Source: Hyphomicrobiales bacterium (lineage in GTDB: Bacteria; Pseudomonadota; Alphaproteobacteria; Rhizobiales; Rhizobiaceae). From it: a stretch of 64,000 nt of DNA. Below are positions 1-9,130 of this stretch, in pieces. The notes beneath the pieces are model-generated. The model ran no database searches, was not told the DNA's origin, and saw only the letters and a program-made list of their open reading frames with translations. The stretch lies in NCBI GenBank assembly GCA_900470805.1, contig UCCA01000011.1, positions 1 through 64,000 on the forward strand. Direction: 5' to 3'. A program made the position numbers and the translations under genes. Numbering within the stretch: position 1 is the stretch's first letter; every line of letters begins with the position of its first letter.

Positions 1-362
1 CTGATAACGCGTGCGTCGCCAAGTGACGCACGCAATTCAAAGGAAAAGACTATGCACATCATCAATCAGAGTGTCACGCACGCCATCCGATACGGCGGTC
101 GAGTTCGTCGGTGAAGCAGGCGAAAAAAATCGCAGTAATAGTAAATGGCAACATCCGGTGCCCACGCAATCGACAAAGCGAAAGCAACTGTGGCCCAGGT
201 CGCGACTTTTGGCATCGAGCTTGACGATACGGAAGCTTAGACTAATGACGAGCTCCTGTTGAGCAGCACGAAGCGTCGACAGGTCGTACCTAGAGCCCGA
301 TCGATTAATGGCACCAAATATGACGTCGTTGGGCCTTGGCATGTCTTTCTACCTCGGAGATG
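1..362. other. Intergenic region, no confident gene
   Basis: A perfect 9-bp stem (GCGTGCGTC at 9-17, GACGCACGC at 25-33, 7-nt loop) lies at the window edge; it lacks a clear T-tract on either side, so it may end a gene outside the window. A 31-codon ORF at 145-240 (+) starting MATSGAHAIDK has an in-frame stop immediately upstream and could be a small peptide or a gene remnant; there is nothing to support a function. No other feature was recognised. Confidence 0.4.
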
Positions 363-387
363 GGAACAGATAAGCCGCCGCTCGGTT
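363..387 (+). promoter_or_regulatory. Candidate EcfG/RpoE2-type promoter of the host-attachment gene
   Basis: GGAAC at 363-367 is followed 18 nt later by TT (386-387, within CGGTTT), fitting the GGAAC-N18-TT pattern reported for the rhizobial general-stress sigma factor. It lies about 60 nt upstream of the start at 445. Short motifs of this type occur by chance, so this is a candidate only. Confidence 0.4.
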
Positions 388-444
388 TAGGTAACGCACG
401 TTGGCCCACCAAACAGCGCGGCCCCTGAAGTAAGGATAGGCATC

Positions 445-849
445 ATGGATTTACCCCAGAATACAGTCATCGCGGTCGCGGACGGCGAAAAGCTCAGTCT
501 CTTTCGAAATGACGGAGACGCGGCAAATGTCAAATTGATCGCTTTGCCATCTGTAGAGATCGATAGCTCGAAGATTTCTTCCGGCGCACGTCATTCAAGT
601 AGTTCGGCAAATCCCGACGACAGCCAGCAAAACGAAGATGGCTTTGGCTCCGGTGTGACCGAGATGCTCAATAAACAGGTGCTCGATGGCAAGGTGAAAA
701 GTCTTGTGATTGTTGCTGCCCCACGGACACTTGGGGAGATGAGAAAGGGCTACCACAAATCGCTGGCCGACGTCCTTATTGGCGAGATCGACAAGGATCT
801 GACGGGCCACTCTCTCCAAGACATCGAAAAAGCGCTAGCAGCAGCATGA
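445..849 (+). CDS. Host-attachment family protein (PF10116-like)
   Basis: The 134-residue protein resembles the family annotated as required for attachment to host cells: an N-terminal strand with VADGEKLSLFRN, a low-complexity serine/asparagine/glutamate linker (about residues 48-70), then a C-terminal half with LVIVAAPRTLGEMRKGYHKSL. That layout, a short alpha/beta protein with a conserved APRTLGE(M/L)R motif, is typical of the family; the attachment role comes from family annotation and is not shown here. The start is ATG at 445 with AAGGA about 12 nt upstream. It appears monocistronic, with a possible EcfG-type promoter upstream and a hairpin just after the stop. Homologues are often stress-induced, which fits the promoter. 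Confidence 0.75.
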   Translation: MDLPQNTVIAVADGEKLSLFRNDGDAANVKLIALPSVEIDSSKISSGARHSSSSANPDDSQQNEDGFGSGVTEMLNKQVLDGKVKSLVIVAAPRTLGEMRKGYHKSLADVLIGEIDKDLTGHSLQDIEKALAAA

Positions 850-857
850 TCCGTTTC

Positions 858-881
858 GACCCCGTCGCCAATGGCGGGGTC
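858..881 (+). terminator. Hairpin after the host-attachment gene
   Basis: GACCCCG (858-864) pairs with CGGGGTC (875-881) directly after the stop at 849. The downstream T-tract is poor, so termination efficiency is uncertain. Confidence 0.4.
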
Positions 882-1285
882 TGATGTATTGCGTTCTCTC
901 TCAGCGTTATCGTTCCCCACGGTCAACCGCATTCTTGGTCATGCTATATGCCTGACAACAGAGCTTCGGCACCGCTGTTTCGAAACAAACGCTGGTGTGC
1001 CTTAGTTTATTGCGCTTTCACAGCCAAAGCGTAGGTTTACTTCATCGGCCCCACTCTGGTTGGTAAAGGTCGCTTGGGAGTTGCTATTTGCTCTTGCCGT
1101 TGAACGGAGGAGCACGCTTTGCCCGAAAACTTGAGGGCCGTTTCGGCAGCGAAAATCAGCGCTCTCCCGCCTGCAACGCTCGCTGGACCAACTTGCGGAT
1201 CACGGATTACTCGTTGAGACATGCGGTGCCACTCATACCGATACAGGCGCAGATAAGGCAGATAAGTAAGTCCGTTGCTCGGACT
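882..1285. other. Intergenic region, nothing recognised
   Basis: About 400 bp between the host-attachment gene and the 3' end of the minus-strand kinase. Short ORFs on both strands have no recognisable protein character. Confidence 0.4.
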
Positions 1286-3358
1286 TCAGCGGACGGCTGC
1301 CATGACCTTCGCAATAGCATTGGCGAGTTGGTCTTGGCTGTATGGCTTTCCCAATCGAGCGACATCGAGACTGACACCCGGCGGAAGGTCGGCGTATCCG
1401 GATGCAATGAGGATCGGTAGGTTCGAGATTGTCTGTCGAGCCGCTGTTGCAAGCTCGCCTCCGTTCATCCCAGGCATCGAATAGTCCGTAATAAGCAGAT
1501 CGAATGTCGCGTCGTTTTGCAGCTGCTGGAGTGCCTCTTCTCCGGAATGGACTTCCACGACGTCGTGACCCAAATCGAGCAACATATCGGTTGAACTCAT
1601 CGCGATGAGCGCATCGTCATCAACAAAGAGAATTCGGATCGGTTTGCTTGAGTCAGCGCTCGACGGGGGCACGAAGTCCTCATCGGCGGCAGCGGTTGGC
1701 AACACATCCGAAACGGGTATCCAAAGCTCTGCGGTCGTGCCGACCCCGACGACGCTTTCCAGTTTCAATCGCCCCTTTAGCTGAAGCGCCAAGCCGTGGA
1801 TCATCGAGAGACCCAACCCGGTACCCTTGCCCAACTCTTTCGTCGAGAAGAACGGCTCAGTTGCCTTTGCCAGTGTCGCCTTGTCCATCCCCGAGCCATT
1901 GTCGGCAACCGAAAGAATAACGTAACTCCCGAGGCTAAGGCCACTAGCGGTACTGGCGACTTCAGCAGTCTTTAGTTCTACCCGAATGGTCCCGCCGTCC
2001 GACATTGCATCGCGCGCATTCACAGCAAGGTTCAGAAGAGCGAGTTCAACCTGGTTCGCATCTGCCGAGACCGGCGGCAGATGCTCCGGCACCGAGGTGG
2101 TTACGATAACCGTCGATCCCACCGACCGCTGGAGCATATCCTCCATACCCACGACAAGCTGTCCGAGATTGACTGGCCCAACCTTGAGGTCCTGCCGCCT
2201 GGAAAATGCCAGAAGCCGCTGAGTGAGAGATGCACCGCGCTTCGCGCCTTGCATTGCACCGTCGACAAGGCGCGTGGCCTTCTCGTCGTCTGCGAAACGC
2301 TTGCGCAACAATTCGAGATTGCCGAGGACCGCCATCAGTAGGTTGTTGAAATCATGGGCGACGCCGCCGGTAAGTTGGCCGATCGCTTCCATTTTTTGGC
2401 TTTGCCTAAGTTGTTCCTCCGCCCGCTCGCGTTGACCGACTTCGTCGAGCACGATCGCGTGCGCTTGCTCCAATGCGCGGGTCCGCTCTTCGACACGCTG
2501 TTCCAGCAACTCGTTTAATTGACGTTGCTGCTCTTCCGCTTCCAGCCGAGCTGTGACGTCCGCCGACACCCCGACAATCTTAGTCGCCTGCCCTGTTTTG
2601 TCCTTGTATTGCTGAGCCCGCATCTCAATCCAATGGACGGAGCAGTCGCTCCAGACAAGGCGATACTCAATGGCTAAATCAGCTCCTGCCCATTTCGTCG
2701 CGTCGATCGCCTGGTTCAACCGCGAGACGTCCTCTGGGTGAACGCTCTCCAGAAGTTCGTCGAACGACAGAGCGTCCCGGGTTCGGCGACCGAAAATGGT
2801 ACGACAAGCTGGAGAGGTCGTCAGAACATTGGTGTCGAGATCAAGTTCCCAAGCCCCAAGCCGACCGGCATCCAGCGCTGTCTGCAGCCGCCGTTCTCCT
2901 TCATTTAGATCGATGAGGCGCTGGCGTGCTTCATATTGCCGACGCCGACCTCTCAGTGCAGACTTGGCCACACTGATGAACGTGGTTGGGTGGAACGGAC
3001 GTTCAACGAAGCTGACGTTGCCCAATATCTCCGAAAGCCGTGCCGCCTGAGGATTGCGCTCGGGTCCCGCACCGCGTGCGGTCAGTACAATGAAAGGCAG
3101 GTCAGACCAGCTGGGTTGGTTCTCGACCCACGTCGAGATGTGGCGAAGATCGGTAAACCGTAGGATTTCTTCCGTAATGACGGCAAAGGCTATGTCGTCA
3201 TTGAGGCCGGAGACAAATTCGCTGAGATCAGGTGCGGTTTTCGCCCGGATACCCGCTTCAGTCAGCAGCGCTGCCGCGATCTGTGCGTCACGACCGAGCG
3301 GCGCGCAAATGAGGCCGGTGGCGTTGGTGTTAGGAATTGTTATCGTCCTCCGAGCCAC
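1286..3358 (-). CDS. Hybrid sensor histidine kinase (REC-like, PAS, HisKA/HATPase, REC)
   Basis: A multi-domain signalling protein of about 690 residues. In order: an N-terminal receiver-like domain (about residues 10-130), a PAS/PAC domain (about 150-275, ending [15 protein letters not shown]), a coiled linker, a HisKA domain with phospho-acceptor His in VAHDFNNLL, an HATPase domain ([24 protein letters not shown]), and a C-terminal receiver with phospho-acceptor Asp in [13 protein letters not shown]. The N-terminal receiver lacks an obvious DD pair and phospho-Asp and is probably degenerate. The start is uncertain: I chose GTG at 3358, overlapping the kaiC-like stop by about 29 nt; ATG at 3436 would overlap by 107 nt. 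The two genes are translationally coupled. KaiC-like ATPases next to PAS-type kinases occur in many non-cyanobacteria; the partner relation is inferred. Confidence 0.85.
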   Translation of the reverse strand: MARRTITIPNTNATGLICAPLGRDAQIAAALLTEAGIRAKTAPDLSEFVSGLNDDIAFAVITEEILRFTDLRHISTWVENQPSWSDLPFIVLTARGAGPERNPQAARLSEILGNVSFVERPFHPTTFISVAKSALRGRRRQYEARQRLIDLNEGERRLQTALDAGRLGAWELDLDTNVLTTSPACRTIFGRRTRDALSFDELLESVHPEDVSRLNQAIDATKWAGADLAIEYRLVWSDCSVHWIEMRAQQYKDKTGQATKIVGVSADVTARLEAEEQQRQLNELLEQRVEERTRALEQAHAIVLDEVGQRERAEEQLRQSQKMEAIGQLTGGVAHDFNNLLMAVLGNLELLRKRFADDEKATRLVDGAMQGAKRGASLTQRLLAFSRRQDLKVGPVNLGQLVVGMEDMLQRSVGSTVIVTTSVPEHLPPVSADANQVELALLNLAVNARDAMSDGGTIRVELKTAEVASTASGLSLGSYVILSVADNGSGMDKATLAKATEPFFSTKELGKGTGLGLSMIHGLALQLKGRLKLESVVGVGTTAELWIPVSDVLPTAAADEDFVPPSSADSSKPIRILFVDDDALIAMSSTDMLLDLGHDVVEVHSGEEALQQLQNDATFDLLITDYSMPGMNGGELATAARQTISNLPILIASGYADLPPGVSLDVARLGKPYSQDQLANAIAKVMAAVR

Positions 3359-4838
3359 CGGAAAGCAATGGACCGTTTTGTCCCACGAACGTCGGAACGC
3401 CACGAAGCACACCCTGGAAATCGCTGAGAGCCTCACCGAGCTTGAGCCCTGTCTCAGTGATACGGAATTCCCTGATCGTGTCCTCGTGCCTGCCGGTTCG
3501 TTTTTTTATGATGGATACCGCCCGGCGCACTTTGCCCAAGGCCTCAAAATAGCGAAGCAGGACGACGGTGTCGGCCAGATAGGTGACATCAACGGGAGAC
3601 TTCATGTCGCCCACCAAGCCGTGCTGGGCGACAGTGAGATATGTGTTGGCACCCCGCCGGTTCAGGTACTGCAAGAGTTCATGCATATGGAGAATAAGAG
3701 CGTTTTCCTCCGGCATGGAAGCCTGATAGCCATTGACGCTATCGATAACGACGGTCTTAGCGTCATAGCTCGCTACGCGGTCACGGACGCGTTGTGCGAA
3801 TTCGCCTGGCGATAGCTCGGCTGCATCGAGTTGTTCGATGTAAACAGACCCTTCGTCACGCATCTTTTCCAAGTCGAAACCCAAGGCTTTCGTTCTCGCG
3901 AACAGCAATCCCAATTCCTCGTCGAACAGGAACAGTGCGGCCTTTTCACCGCGTGCGACGGTAGCCACGACGAACTGGAGAGCAAAAAGGCTTTTTCCCG
4001 TTCCTGCCGGACCGATGAGCAGCGTGCTGGAACCCCGTTCGACTCCTCCACCCAGAAGATCGTCGAACTCGCCGATATCGCTGGAAAGCGTAACCCGTTC
4101 GAAGTCCGTTCGGTGTTCGCTGGCCCGCAAACGCGGAAAGACCGCAACACCGCCTGTTCTGATGATGAAGTCATGATATCCACCACGATAGGCTTGGCCG
4201 CGGTACTTGATCACCCGTAGCCTGCGCCGTTCGGCACCATACTCGGGAACGAGTTGTTCAAGATGGATCACCCCGTGCACGACACTGTGTACAGTCTTGT
4301 CCAGCGTGTCGGCTGTCATGTCATCCAAGAGGAGGACCGTCGCGTTTGACTTGGAGAAGAAGTGCTTCAATGCCAAAATCTGGCGGCGATACCTGAGGGA
4401 ACTCTGCGCCAGCAGTCTGATTTCGGAGAGACTGTCGATCACCACCCGCTGCGGCTTCACCCGCTCGAACTCCTGAAAGATCAGCTTCGTCGTCTCGCCG
4501 AGTTCAAGATCAGACGAGTACAGCAGGCTTTGCTGTTGATCGGGATCGAGCAGGCTTTCGGGTGGGACCAACTCAAAGATTTTCAAGACGTCTGGCAACT
4601 CGATTCCATGGGAAGCGGCTCCGTCGCGGAGTTCCTCTTCGGTCTCGGACAAGCTGATATAAAGGCAGCGCTCTCCACGGGTGGCTCCCTCAGAGAGAAA
4701 CTGTAGGGCAATCGTGGTCTTTCCGGCTCCAGGTGAGCCCTCAAGTAGAAAAACATGTCGTCGAGAAAGACCGCCAGATAGAATATCGTCGAGACCTTCA
4801 ATGCCTGTTTCTGCTTTAGTGGCGGTCAGTTTGTTCAT
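3330..4838 (-). CDS. KaiC-like tandem RecA-fold ATPase
   Basis: A double-domain KaiC/RadA-type ATPase of 502 residues. CI domain: Walker A GSPGAGKTT (residues 34-42), acidic SETEEEL segment, Walker B VVIDSLSE. CII domain: Walker A GPAGTGKS, FDEE acidic pair (the position of the KaiC catalytic glutamates), Walker B TVVIDSVNG. Length matches cyanobacterial KaiC (about 519 aa), with a different C-terminal tail. The start is fixed by GGAGG six nt before ATG at 4838; an upstream ATG at 4862 has no such site. The gene is followed by an overlapping hybrid kinase, and no kaiA or kaiB is in view. The product is a cytoplasmic ATP-dependent signalling protein; in other alphaproteobacteria such proteins are linked to stress or timing responses, so a true clock role is unproven. 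Confidence 0.9.
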   Translation of the reverse strand: MNKLTATKAETGIEGLDDILSGGLSRRHVFLLEGSPGAGKTTIALQFLSEGATRGERCLYISLSETEEELRDGAASHGIELPDVLKIFELVPPESLLDPDQQQSLLYSSDLELGETTKLIFQEFERVKPQRVVIDSLSEIRLLAQSSLRYRRQILALKHFFSKSNATVLLLDDMTADTLDKTVHSVVHGVIHLEQLVPEYGAERRRLRVIKYRGQAYRGGYHDFIIRTGGVAVFPRLRASEHRTDFERVTLSSDIGEFDDLLGGGVERGSSTLLIGPAGTGKSLFALQFVVATVARGEKAALFLFDEELGLLFARTKALGFDLEKMRDEGSVYIEQLDAAELSPGEFAQRVRDRVASYDAKTVVIDSVNGYQASMPEENALILHMHELLQYLNRRGANTYLTVAQHGLVGDMKSPVDVTYLADTVVLLRYFEALGKVRRAVSIIKKRTGRHEDTIREFRITETGLKLGEALSDFQGVLRGVPTFVGQNGPLLSGGSEDDNNS

Positions 4839-5119
4839 AACACCTCCGAAACACATGCACACTTAGAGCGCTTAGCTTTCGTAGCAAGGATCGCGTTGCG
4901 CATCTGTCTACGTCTAGCGACGATGGGACAAAGCCGGATGTATTTTTATGCGCCAGCAGGTTGTAAAAATACCGGAAATTCGGTCTTGAGCGCCACGTCG
5001 AAAAAACGCGAGTCATTTGAAGTTTTCAAAGAATACTGTACGCGCGTCTCGATTAAATTCTGCGTTGACGCATCTACTGGTGGACGGGCACCTGTGCCCG
5101 CACATGACGGGGGCACGCT

Positions 5120-7084
5120 TTGGCAGAGATTGGCGCAACAGAGGCGCGGACAGCGCTCTTTTCACAGGGCGACGGCAGCGCGTCGTCGTCGACGCTTTCG
5201 GCGCGTACGATCATCACGCTTATCGGCGTTGCTATTATTCTTTATATTGGGCAGGAAGTCTTCGTTCCACTAGCTCTCGCGCTTCTTCTAACGTTCACGC
5301 TCGCTCCGATCGTATCATTTCTCCGAAAACGACACGTTCCCAAGATTGCAGCGGTTCTCACCGCGGTTGCGTCAGCGTTTCTGGTGATTGCAGCGTTTGG
5401 TTTCGTTGTCGCCAGCCAGGTTGCGACACTGGCGGACAACATCCCGACCTATCAGCGGAACATTGTCGAGAAGGTTCACGCGCTGAGCCAAGCCGGGTCC
5501 GGCAACGGTGTGCTCGAACACGTCAGCAAGATCGTTGAGCGCATAGGGACAGAGATGCAAGACAGTGCCGCGGAAAGCCAAGCGAATCCTCCGGCCCCAT
5601 CTAGTCGACGCGATCCTATGCCGGTAGAAATCGTCACCCGGTCAAATCCCGTCCAAACGCTCGGCAATTTCATCATCCCCTTGATCAGTCCATTCGCGAC
5701 CGCTGGTCTCGTCAGCGTGCTCGTCATCTTCATGCTTCTGGAAAGGGAGGAGCTAAGAGATCGTTTCATCCGTCTCGTCGGCCTCGGTGACCTGCACAGG
5801 ACGACGGCAGCACTCCAGGATGCCGGGAAACGTGTTGGCAAATATCTTCTGATGCAGCTAGTCGTGAACGCGCTGTATGCCCTGCCGATCTCCATCGGGT
5901 TGTGGCTTCTTGGAATCCCGAATGCGATATTGTGGGGCCTGCTAGCACTTGTATTGAGGTTTGTCCCCTACATTGGCCCCGTTATTGGTATGATCCTGCC
6001 GCTTTTCCTTGCTTTGGCAATTGCTCCCGGATGGTCGCTGGTCGCCTGGGTCGCGTCGCTCTTTATTGTGACGGAACTGATCAGCAATAACGTAGTTGAA
6101 CCATGGCTCTACGGCAGCCATACCGGCCTTTCGCCGCTCGCTATCATCGTATCCGCGATATTCTGGTCTTGGCTGTGGGGCCCTGTGGGTCTGATGTTGT
6201 CGACGCCATTGACCGTCTGCCTCGTGGTACTGGGACGACACGTTCCTCAGTTTGGTTTCCTGGATGTGCTTCTTGGAAACGAGCCTGTGCTGCAACCGCA
6301 CGAAAAACTCTATCAACGGCTTCTTGCCGGGGACCCAAATGAAGCGACCGACAACGCGGACGAGTTCTTGGAGAACGACTACTTGATCGACTATTATCAA
6401 AAGGTCGGACTTCCTGCACTTCTTCTTGGAGAGCGGGACCGACAGAAAGGTGTGATGACCGAGAGCCAGATAGCGCTGTTCGCTTCCACTGCCAACGAGT
6501 TAGTCGAGAATCTCGCGGACACGGCTTTGGAAGAAGAGGAAGGGGACGACGATTCGTTCGAGAGCGACGTCGAAATGACCGGCCAAGCGGCCGACTTTCC
6601 CAGCGGCGACGGAAAGTCTGTGTTGTGCATTGGCGGTCGCGGGTTGATCGACGACGCGGCTGCGTCGATGATTGCCCAGGTTCTGGCTGTCCAAGGGACG
6701 ACCGTATCCCAGGTCGGGCACAAAGACCTGAGCGGCAAGGGCTTGAGTGCCTTAGCTCTCGCAGACATCAATACGGCCTTGGTTATACTCCTTAACCGGG
6801 GCTCAAAGGCCCATGCGAGACAGGCTATCCGCCGCTTGAAACGTATGCGGCCCTCATTGCGCGTCGGAATCGTCATGCCCTCTATGGCGGGAGAGCAGCC
6901 ACCTTCATTAGTGGCGGAAGACATTAGCGCCGACTTCGTTGCCTCCAGCGTTAGTGACGCTGTCCGACATACGCTGACTGATGCTCAGGCAGTCCGCATT
7001 AAGGCGTCAGCGCGGCGTGGACTAAATGCCCGCCCCGGCCAGCAGGCCGCTAAGATTTTGCCGGCTCGACCAACACCGACTTGA
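5120..7084 (+). CDS. AI-2E-family (PerM/YdiK-like) membrane permease with C-terminal extension
   Basis: 654 residues. After a short N-terminus there are hydrophobic segments at about 30-90, then a soluble loop, then a cluster of helices (about 190-370) typical of PF01594, including VPYIGPVIG and the SNNVVEPWLYG motif of the family. The usual family length is about 350-400 residues; here a further 260 or so soluble residues follow, with an acidic stretch (LEEEEGDDDSFE) and an alpha/beta-like segment beginning SVLCIGGRGLIDDAAA that resembles a flavodoxin/B12-type fold. The start is TTG at 5120, the only candidate after an in-frame TGA at 5105; GGGGGC precedes it. The substrate is unknown; AI-2 export is only the family name. 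No operon partner is seen. Confidence 0.8.
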   Translation: MAEIGATEARTALFSQGDGSASSSTLSARTIITLIGVAIILYIGQEVFVPLALALLLTFTLAPIVSFLRKRHVPKIAAVLTAVASAFLVIAAFGFVVASQVATLADNIPTYQRNIVEKVHALSQAGSGNGVLEHVSKIVERIGTEMQDSAAESQANPPAPSSRRDPMPVEIVTRSNPVQTLGNFIIPLISPFATAGLVSVLVIFMLLEREELRDRFIRLVGLGDLHRTTAALQDAGKRVGKYLLMQLVVNALYALPISIGLWLLGIPNAILWGLLALVLRFVPYIGPVIGMILPLFLALAIAPGWSLVAWVASLFIVTELISNNVVEPWLYGSHTGLSPLAIIVSAIFWSWLWGPVGLMLSTPLTVCLVVLGRHVPQFGFLDVLLGNEPVLQPHEKLYQRLLAGDPNEATDNADEFLENDYLIDYYQKVGLPALLLGERDRQKGVMTESQIALFASTANELVENLADTALEEEEGDDDSFESDVEMTGQAADFPSGDGKSVLCIGGRGLIDDAAASMIAQVLAVQGTTVSQVGHKDLSGKGLSALALADINTALVILLNRGSKAHARQAIRRLKRMRPSLRVGIVMPSMAGEQPPSLVAEDISADFVASSVSDAVRHTLTDAQAVRIKASARRGLNARPGQQAAKILPARPTPT

Positions 7085-7097
7085 TGGCGAGTGTGAC

Positions 7098-7257
7098 ATG
7101 TCCCCTCCGGAGAACGTCGAGAGTTACGGATGGTCGGACAAAATCGACATTCTGTGGTTAGAAGACGGGGATCACGGCTTGAAGCCGCAAAAGCCAATAT
7201 CGGGTCTTTCGGAAGGCCGATCACATGATCACCATGGGTGACCGCGTTGTCGAGTGA
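7098..7257 (+). pseudogene. C-terminal remnant of a COG3571-type alpha/beta hydrolase
   Basis: The frame reading MSPPENVESYGWSDKIDI then LWLEDGDHGLKP matches the C-terminus of the KANL3/Tex30-like predicted hydrolases (the family has a WLEDGDHDLKPR-type motif containing the catalytic His). At about 7211-7217 the reading moves to another frame that continues ADHMITMGDRVVE and stops at 7257. Only about 50 residues of a roughly 210-residue protein remain, and one frameshift splits them. No N-terminal part is visible because the AI-2E gene abuts it. Decayed gene. Confidence 0.55.
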
Positions 7258-7363
7258 TGCAAGAGGTTGGCTTAAAGGGCTGGCCGGCGTCGTTACGGGA
7301 TTAGCTCTACCTCCGTTGCCACGATCCAGACGGACCGCCAGCAGCCGATGGTACGAAACGAAA

Positions 7364-7389
7364 AGGCCCACTCGTTGCTGAGTGAGCCT
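7364..7389 (-). terminator. Hairpin with T-rich tail on the minus strand
   Basis: AGGCCCACTC (7364-7373) faces GAGTGAGCCT (7380-7389), a 10-bp stem with one G.T/A.C-type mismatch and a 6-nt loop. On the minus strand it is followed by TTTTCGTTTCG, a weak T-tract; no minus-strand gene ends here, so its role is unclear. The rest of 7258-7620 shows no gene. Confidence 0.35.
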
Positions 7390-7622
7390 CTCTTGCCGAA
7401 GGCGTGGTCACCTATCGGGCGCGCGGCCCTCTTAGCCGCCACCGTTACTTTGCAGATTATGCTTTCACTGCCGTTGACAAACCGAGGGTAGGACCGACCG
7501 AGTAGCGGGCAATCATTGCGATGCTGAATGATTTCAGACCGACGGTTTTGTTCCCGCCAAATTGCCGTCGTTACGGGCCTCGGGCTCGCAGAAATGTTCG
7601 CGACTATATCGACCGAGGATTA

Positions 7623-7651
7623 TTGACATGCATAGGACTCCTATGTATATT
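7623..7651 (+). promoter_or_regulatory. Promoter with operator palindrome in the -35/-10 spacer (MarR autoregulation)
   Basis: TTGACA (7623-7628), 17-nt spacer, TATATT (7646-7651): a near-consensus sigma-70 promoter. The spacer contains the perfect 15-bp palindrome CATAGGACTCCTATG (7631-7645), a natural repressor site. The predicted transcription start falls on the ATG at 7658, suggesting a leaderless mRNA. Confidence 0.7.
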
Positions 7652-7657
7652 TGGCGC

Positions 7658-8296
7658 ATGGAAACACCTAAGACCCCCCTGTCGATCAATTACCGCATTC
7701 GCGAGGGCTTGGCCCGGATGGCGATGGTCGCCCGTGTCGACGAGTGGACAAAAGCGAAGGCGTCGGGACTAAACCCGACCCAGATGGCGATCCTGTCGCT
7801 CCTCGAAGGGCGCGAAACCGCCTTGGGCATCAAGGACATCGCGGCGCATATCGGGGTATCGCAGCCCACGGCGACTGATTCAGTCCTTTCCCTCGAGAAA
7901 AAAGGGCTTGTGGTGAAGCGGCCGGGCCTTGCCGACAAACGAGCAGTCAGTATCGTGCTCACCGACGATGGTCTCGCTGCTTTAAACCACGAGGGAGGCG
8001 ATCTCGGGGAGCGCGCGGTCGGTTCGCTTGAGGTTCTCGAACAAGAAGAACTGCTGCTCGCACTCATCAAGATGATCCGGCATCTGCAGGAGGAGAACGC
8101 AATTCCGCCTCAGCGTATGTGCGTGACATGCCGCTTTTTCAGACCATTCGCTCATTCCGGAAGCGAGCAGCCCCATCATTGTAATTTCGTGGATGCGGCA
8201 TTCGGACAGCGGGCACTCCGCGTCGACTGCCGCGAACACGAACAAGCCGATCCCACGTCCCGGGCTGCCACCTGGGAAGCGTTTCAAGCGGGATAA
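7658..8296 (+). CDS. MarR-family regulator with a C-terminal Cys/His cluster
   Basis: A winged-helix regulator of 212 residues. The wHTH (about 35-110) contains IKDIAAHIGVSQPTATDSV and the wing segment ADKRAVSIVLTDDG. The C-terminal 60 residues are unusual for MarR: C155xxC158, HHC175, C191-R-E-H194, a metal- or redox-centre-like set. The start at 7658 is chosen because the promoter positions the 5' end there; ATGs at 7562 and 7628 lie upstream of or inside the promoter. It is probably an autorepressor acting at the palindrome 7631-7645, and may control the secreted-protein and AhpD-like genes downstream on the same strand. The ligand is unknown; the Cys cluster suggests metal or oxidant sensing (inference). 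Confidence 0.85.
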   Translation: METPKTPLSINYRIREGLARMAMVARVDEWTKAKASGLNPTQMAILSLLEGRETALGIKDIAAHIGVSQPTATDSVLSLEKKGLVVKRPGLADKRAVSIVLTDDGLAALNHEGGDLGERAVGSLEVLEQEELLLALIKMIRHLQEENAIPPQRMCVTCRFFRPFAHSGSEQPHHCNFVDAAFGQRALRVDCREHEQADPTSRAATWEAFQAG

Positions 8297-8333
8297 CAAA
8301 CCCTCCAGGCAAACAAAAGGAATGGAAACAATC

Positions 8334-9053
8334 ATGTTCCGTCAGTTGATCACCGGCACGCTCGTCGTCGCCGGAACGGCTATCCTGTGCTCGAACACGG
8401 CACAGGCCCACTCCATCAAAGCGAGCCCCAACAAAGCTGTCCAGGCGTCATTCGACATCGTCGAAACGAGGATCACCACAAAGGGCGACAGGGCCGTGTT
8501 CACGACGCGTGTGCGGGGCGAAGCCGGCAAGGACAAACCAGATGCCACCGGCAAGTTCGAAGGTTCAAGCGTCTACGCCTACGTCTGGCCGACCACGCTC
8601 GATAGCGGTGAGATCGGCTTCGAAGAAAAGCAGGGGATCGTCGCCCTTGCTGTGACCTTTCATCCCGATTTCGACGATGCCGCCAACGGGGGAAAGAACC
8701 GCCACGTCTGGCATCCCCACTGGGTCGTGCTCGCGAAGGACCAAGCTTGTGGCGGCGGTTTGAAGATCATCGACATCCCCGAAGGCCAGAAGCCAAAAGT
8801 GCCTAAGACTTGGCCGGGAGTCCCATTGCTCATCGATAGCCCCGAATACCCGACGACGTTCTCAGGCGATGCGGTGGATGTCGAAATCCCCCTATCGCTC
8901 ATCAACGGGATTAAGGGCGCGTCGTTCGACGGCGTGACTGCCGGTCTCAAGGTAAACGGCAATCTCCACGCGCCGCTACTGTGCGTCAGCGACGTCTTCA
9001 AGGTTGCGTCCGGCAATCTCAGTCTTCCAGGCAAGGTCGATCACGCCGAGTAA
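8334..9053 (+). CDS. Secreted/periplasmic protein of unknown function
   Basis: 239 residues. The first 25 form a typical Sec signal peptide (hydrophobic core LITGTLVVAGTAIL, cleavage near AQA-HS). The mature part is beta-rich and hydrophilic, with two Cys residues (QACGGG and LLCVSD) that could form a disulfide and a His/Trp-rich HVWHPHWVVL segment. I do not recognise a named family. ATG at 8334 was preferred to 8322 because it starts the signal peptide cleanly; AAGGA lies about 12 nt upstream. It sits between the MarR gene (38-nt gap) and an AhpD-like gene, so the three probably form one unit. Confidence 0.7.
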   Translation: MFRQLITGTLVVAGTAILCSNTAQAHSIKASPNKAVQASFDIVETRITTKGDRAVFTTRVRGEAGKDKPDATGKFEGSSVYAYVWPTTLDSGEIGFEEKQGIVALAVTFHPDFDDAANGGKNRHVWHPHWVVLAKDQACGGGLKIIDIPEGQKPKVPKTWPGVPLLIDSPEYPTTFSGDAVDVEIPLSLINGIKGASFDGVTAGLKVNGNLHAPLLCVSDVFKVASGNLSLPGKVDHAE

Positions 9054-9130
9054 GCCTGCAAGCGCCGGTCCGCCGACTGCCATCGACGAACCGGCATATT
9101 CTCCCCTCCAGGCAAGTGAAGGAAAAGAAC

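Noticed and set aside
9..33. Perfect 9-bp hairpin at the left edge
   Set aside because: It looks like a terminator stem but has no T-tract, and the gene it would belong to is outside the window.
3054..3815. 253-codon plus-strand ORF opposite the kinase and kaiC-like genes
   Set aside because: It lies fully antisense to two genes with clear domains, and its translation shows no motif.
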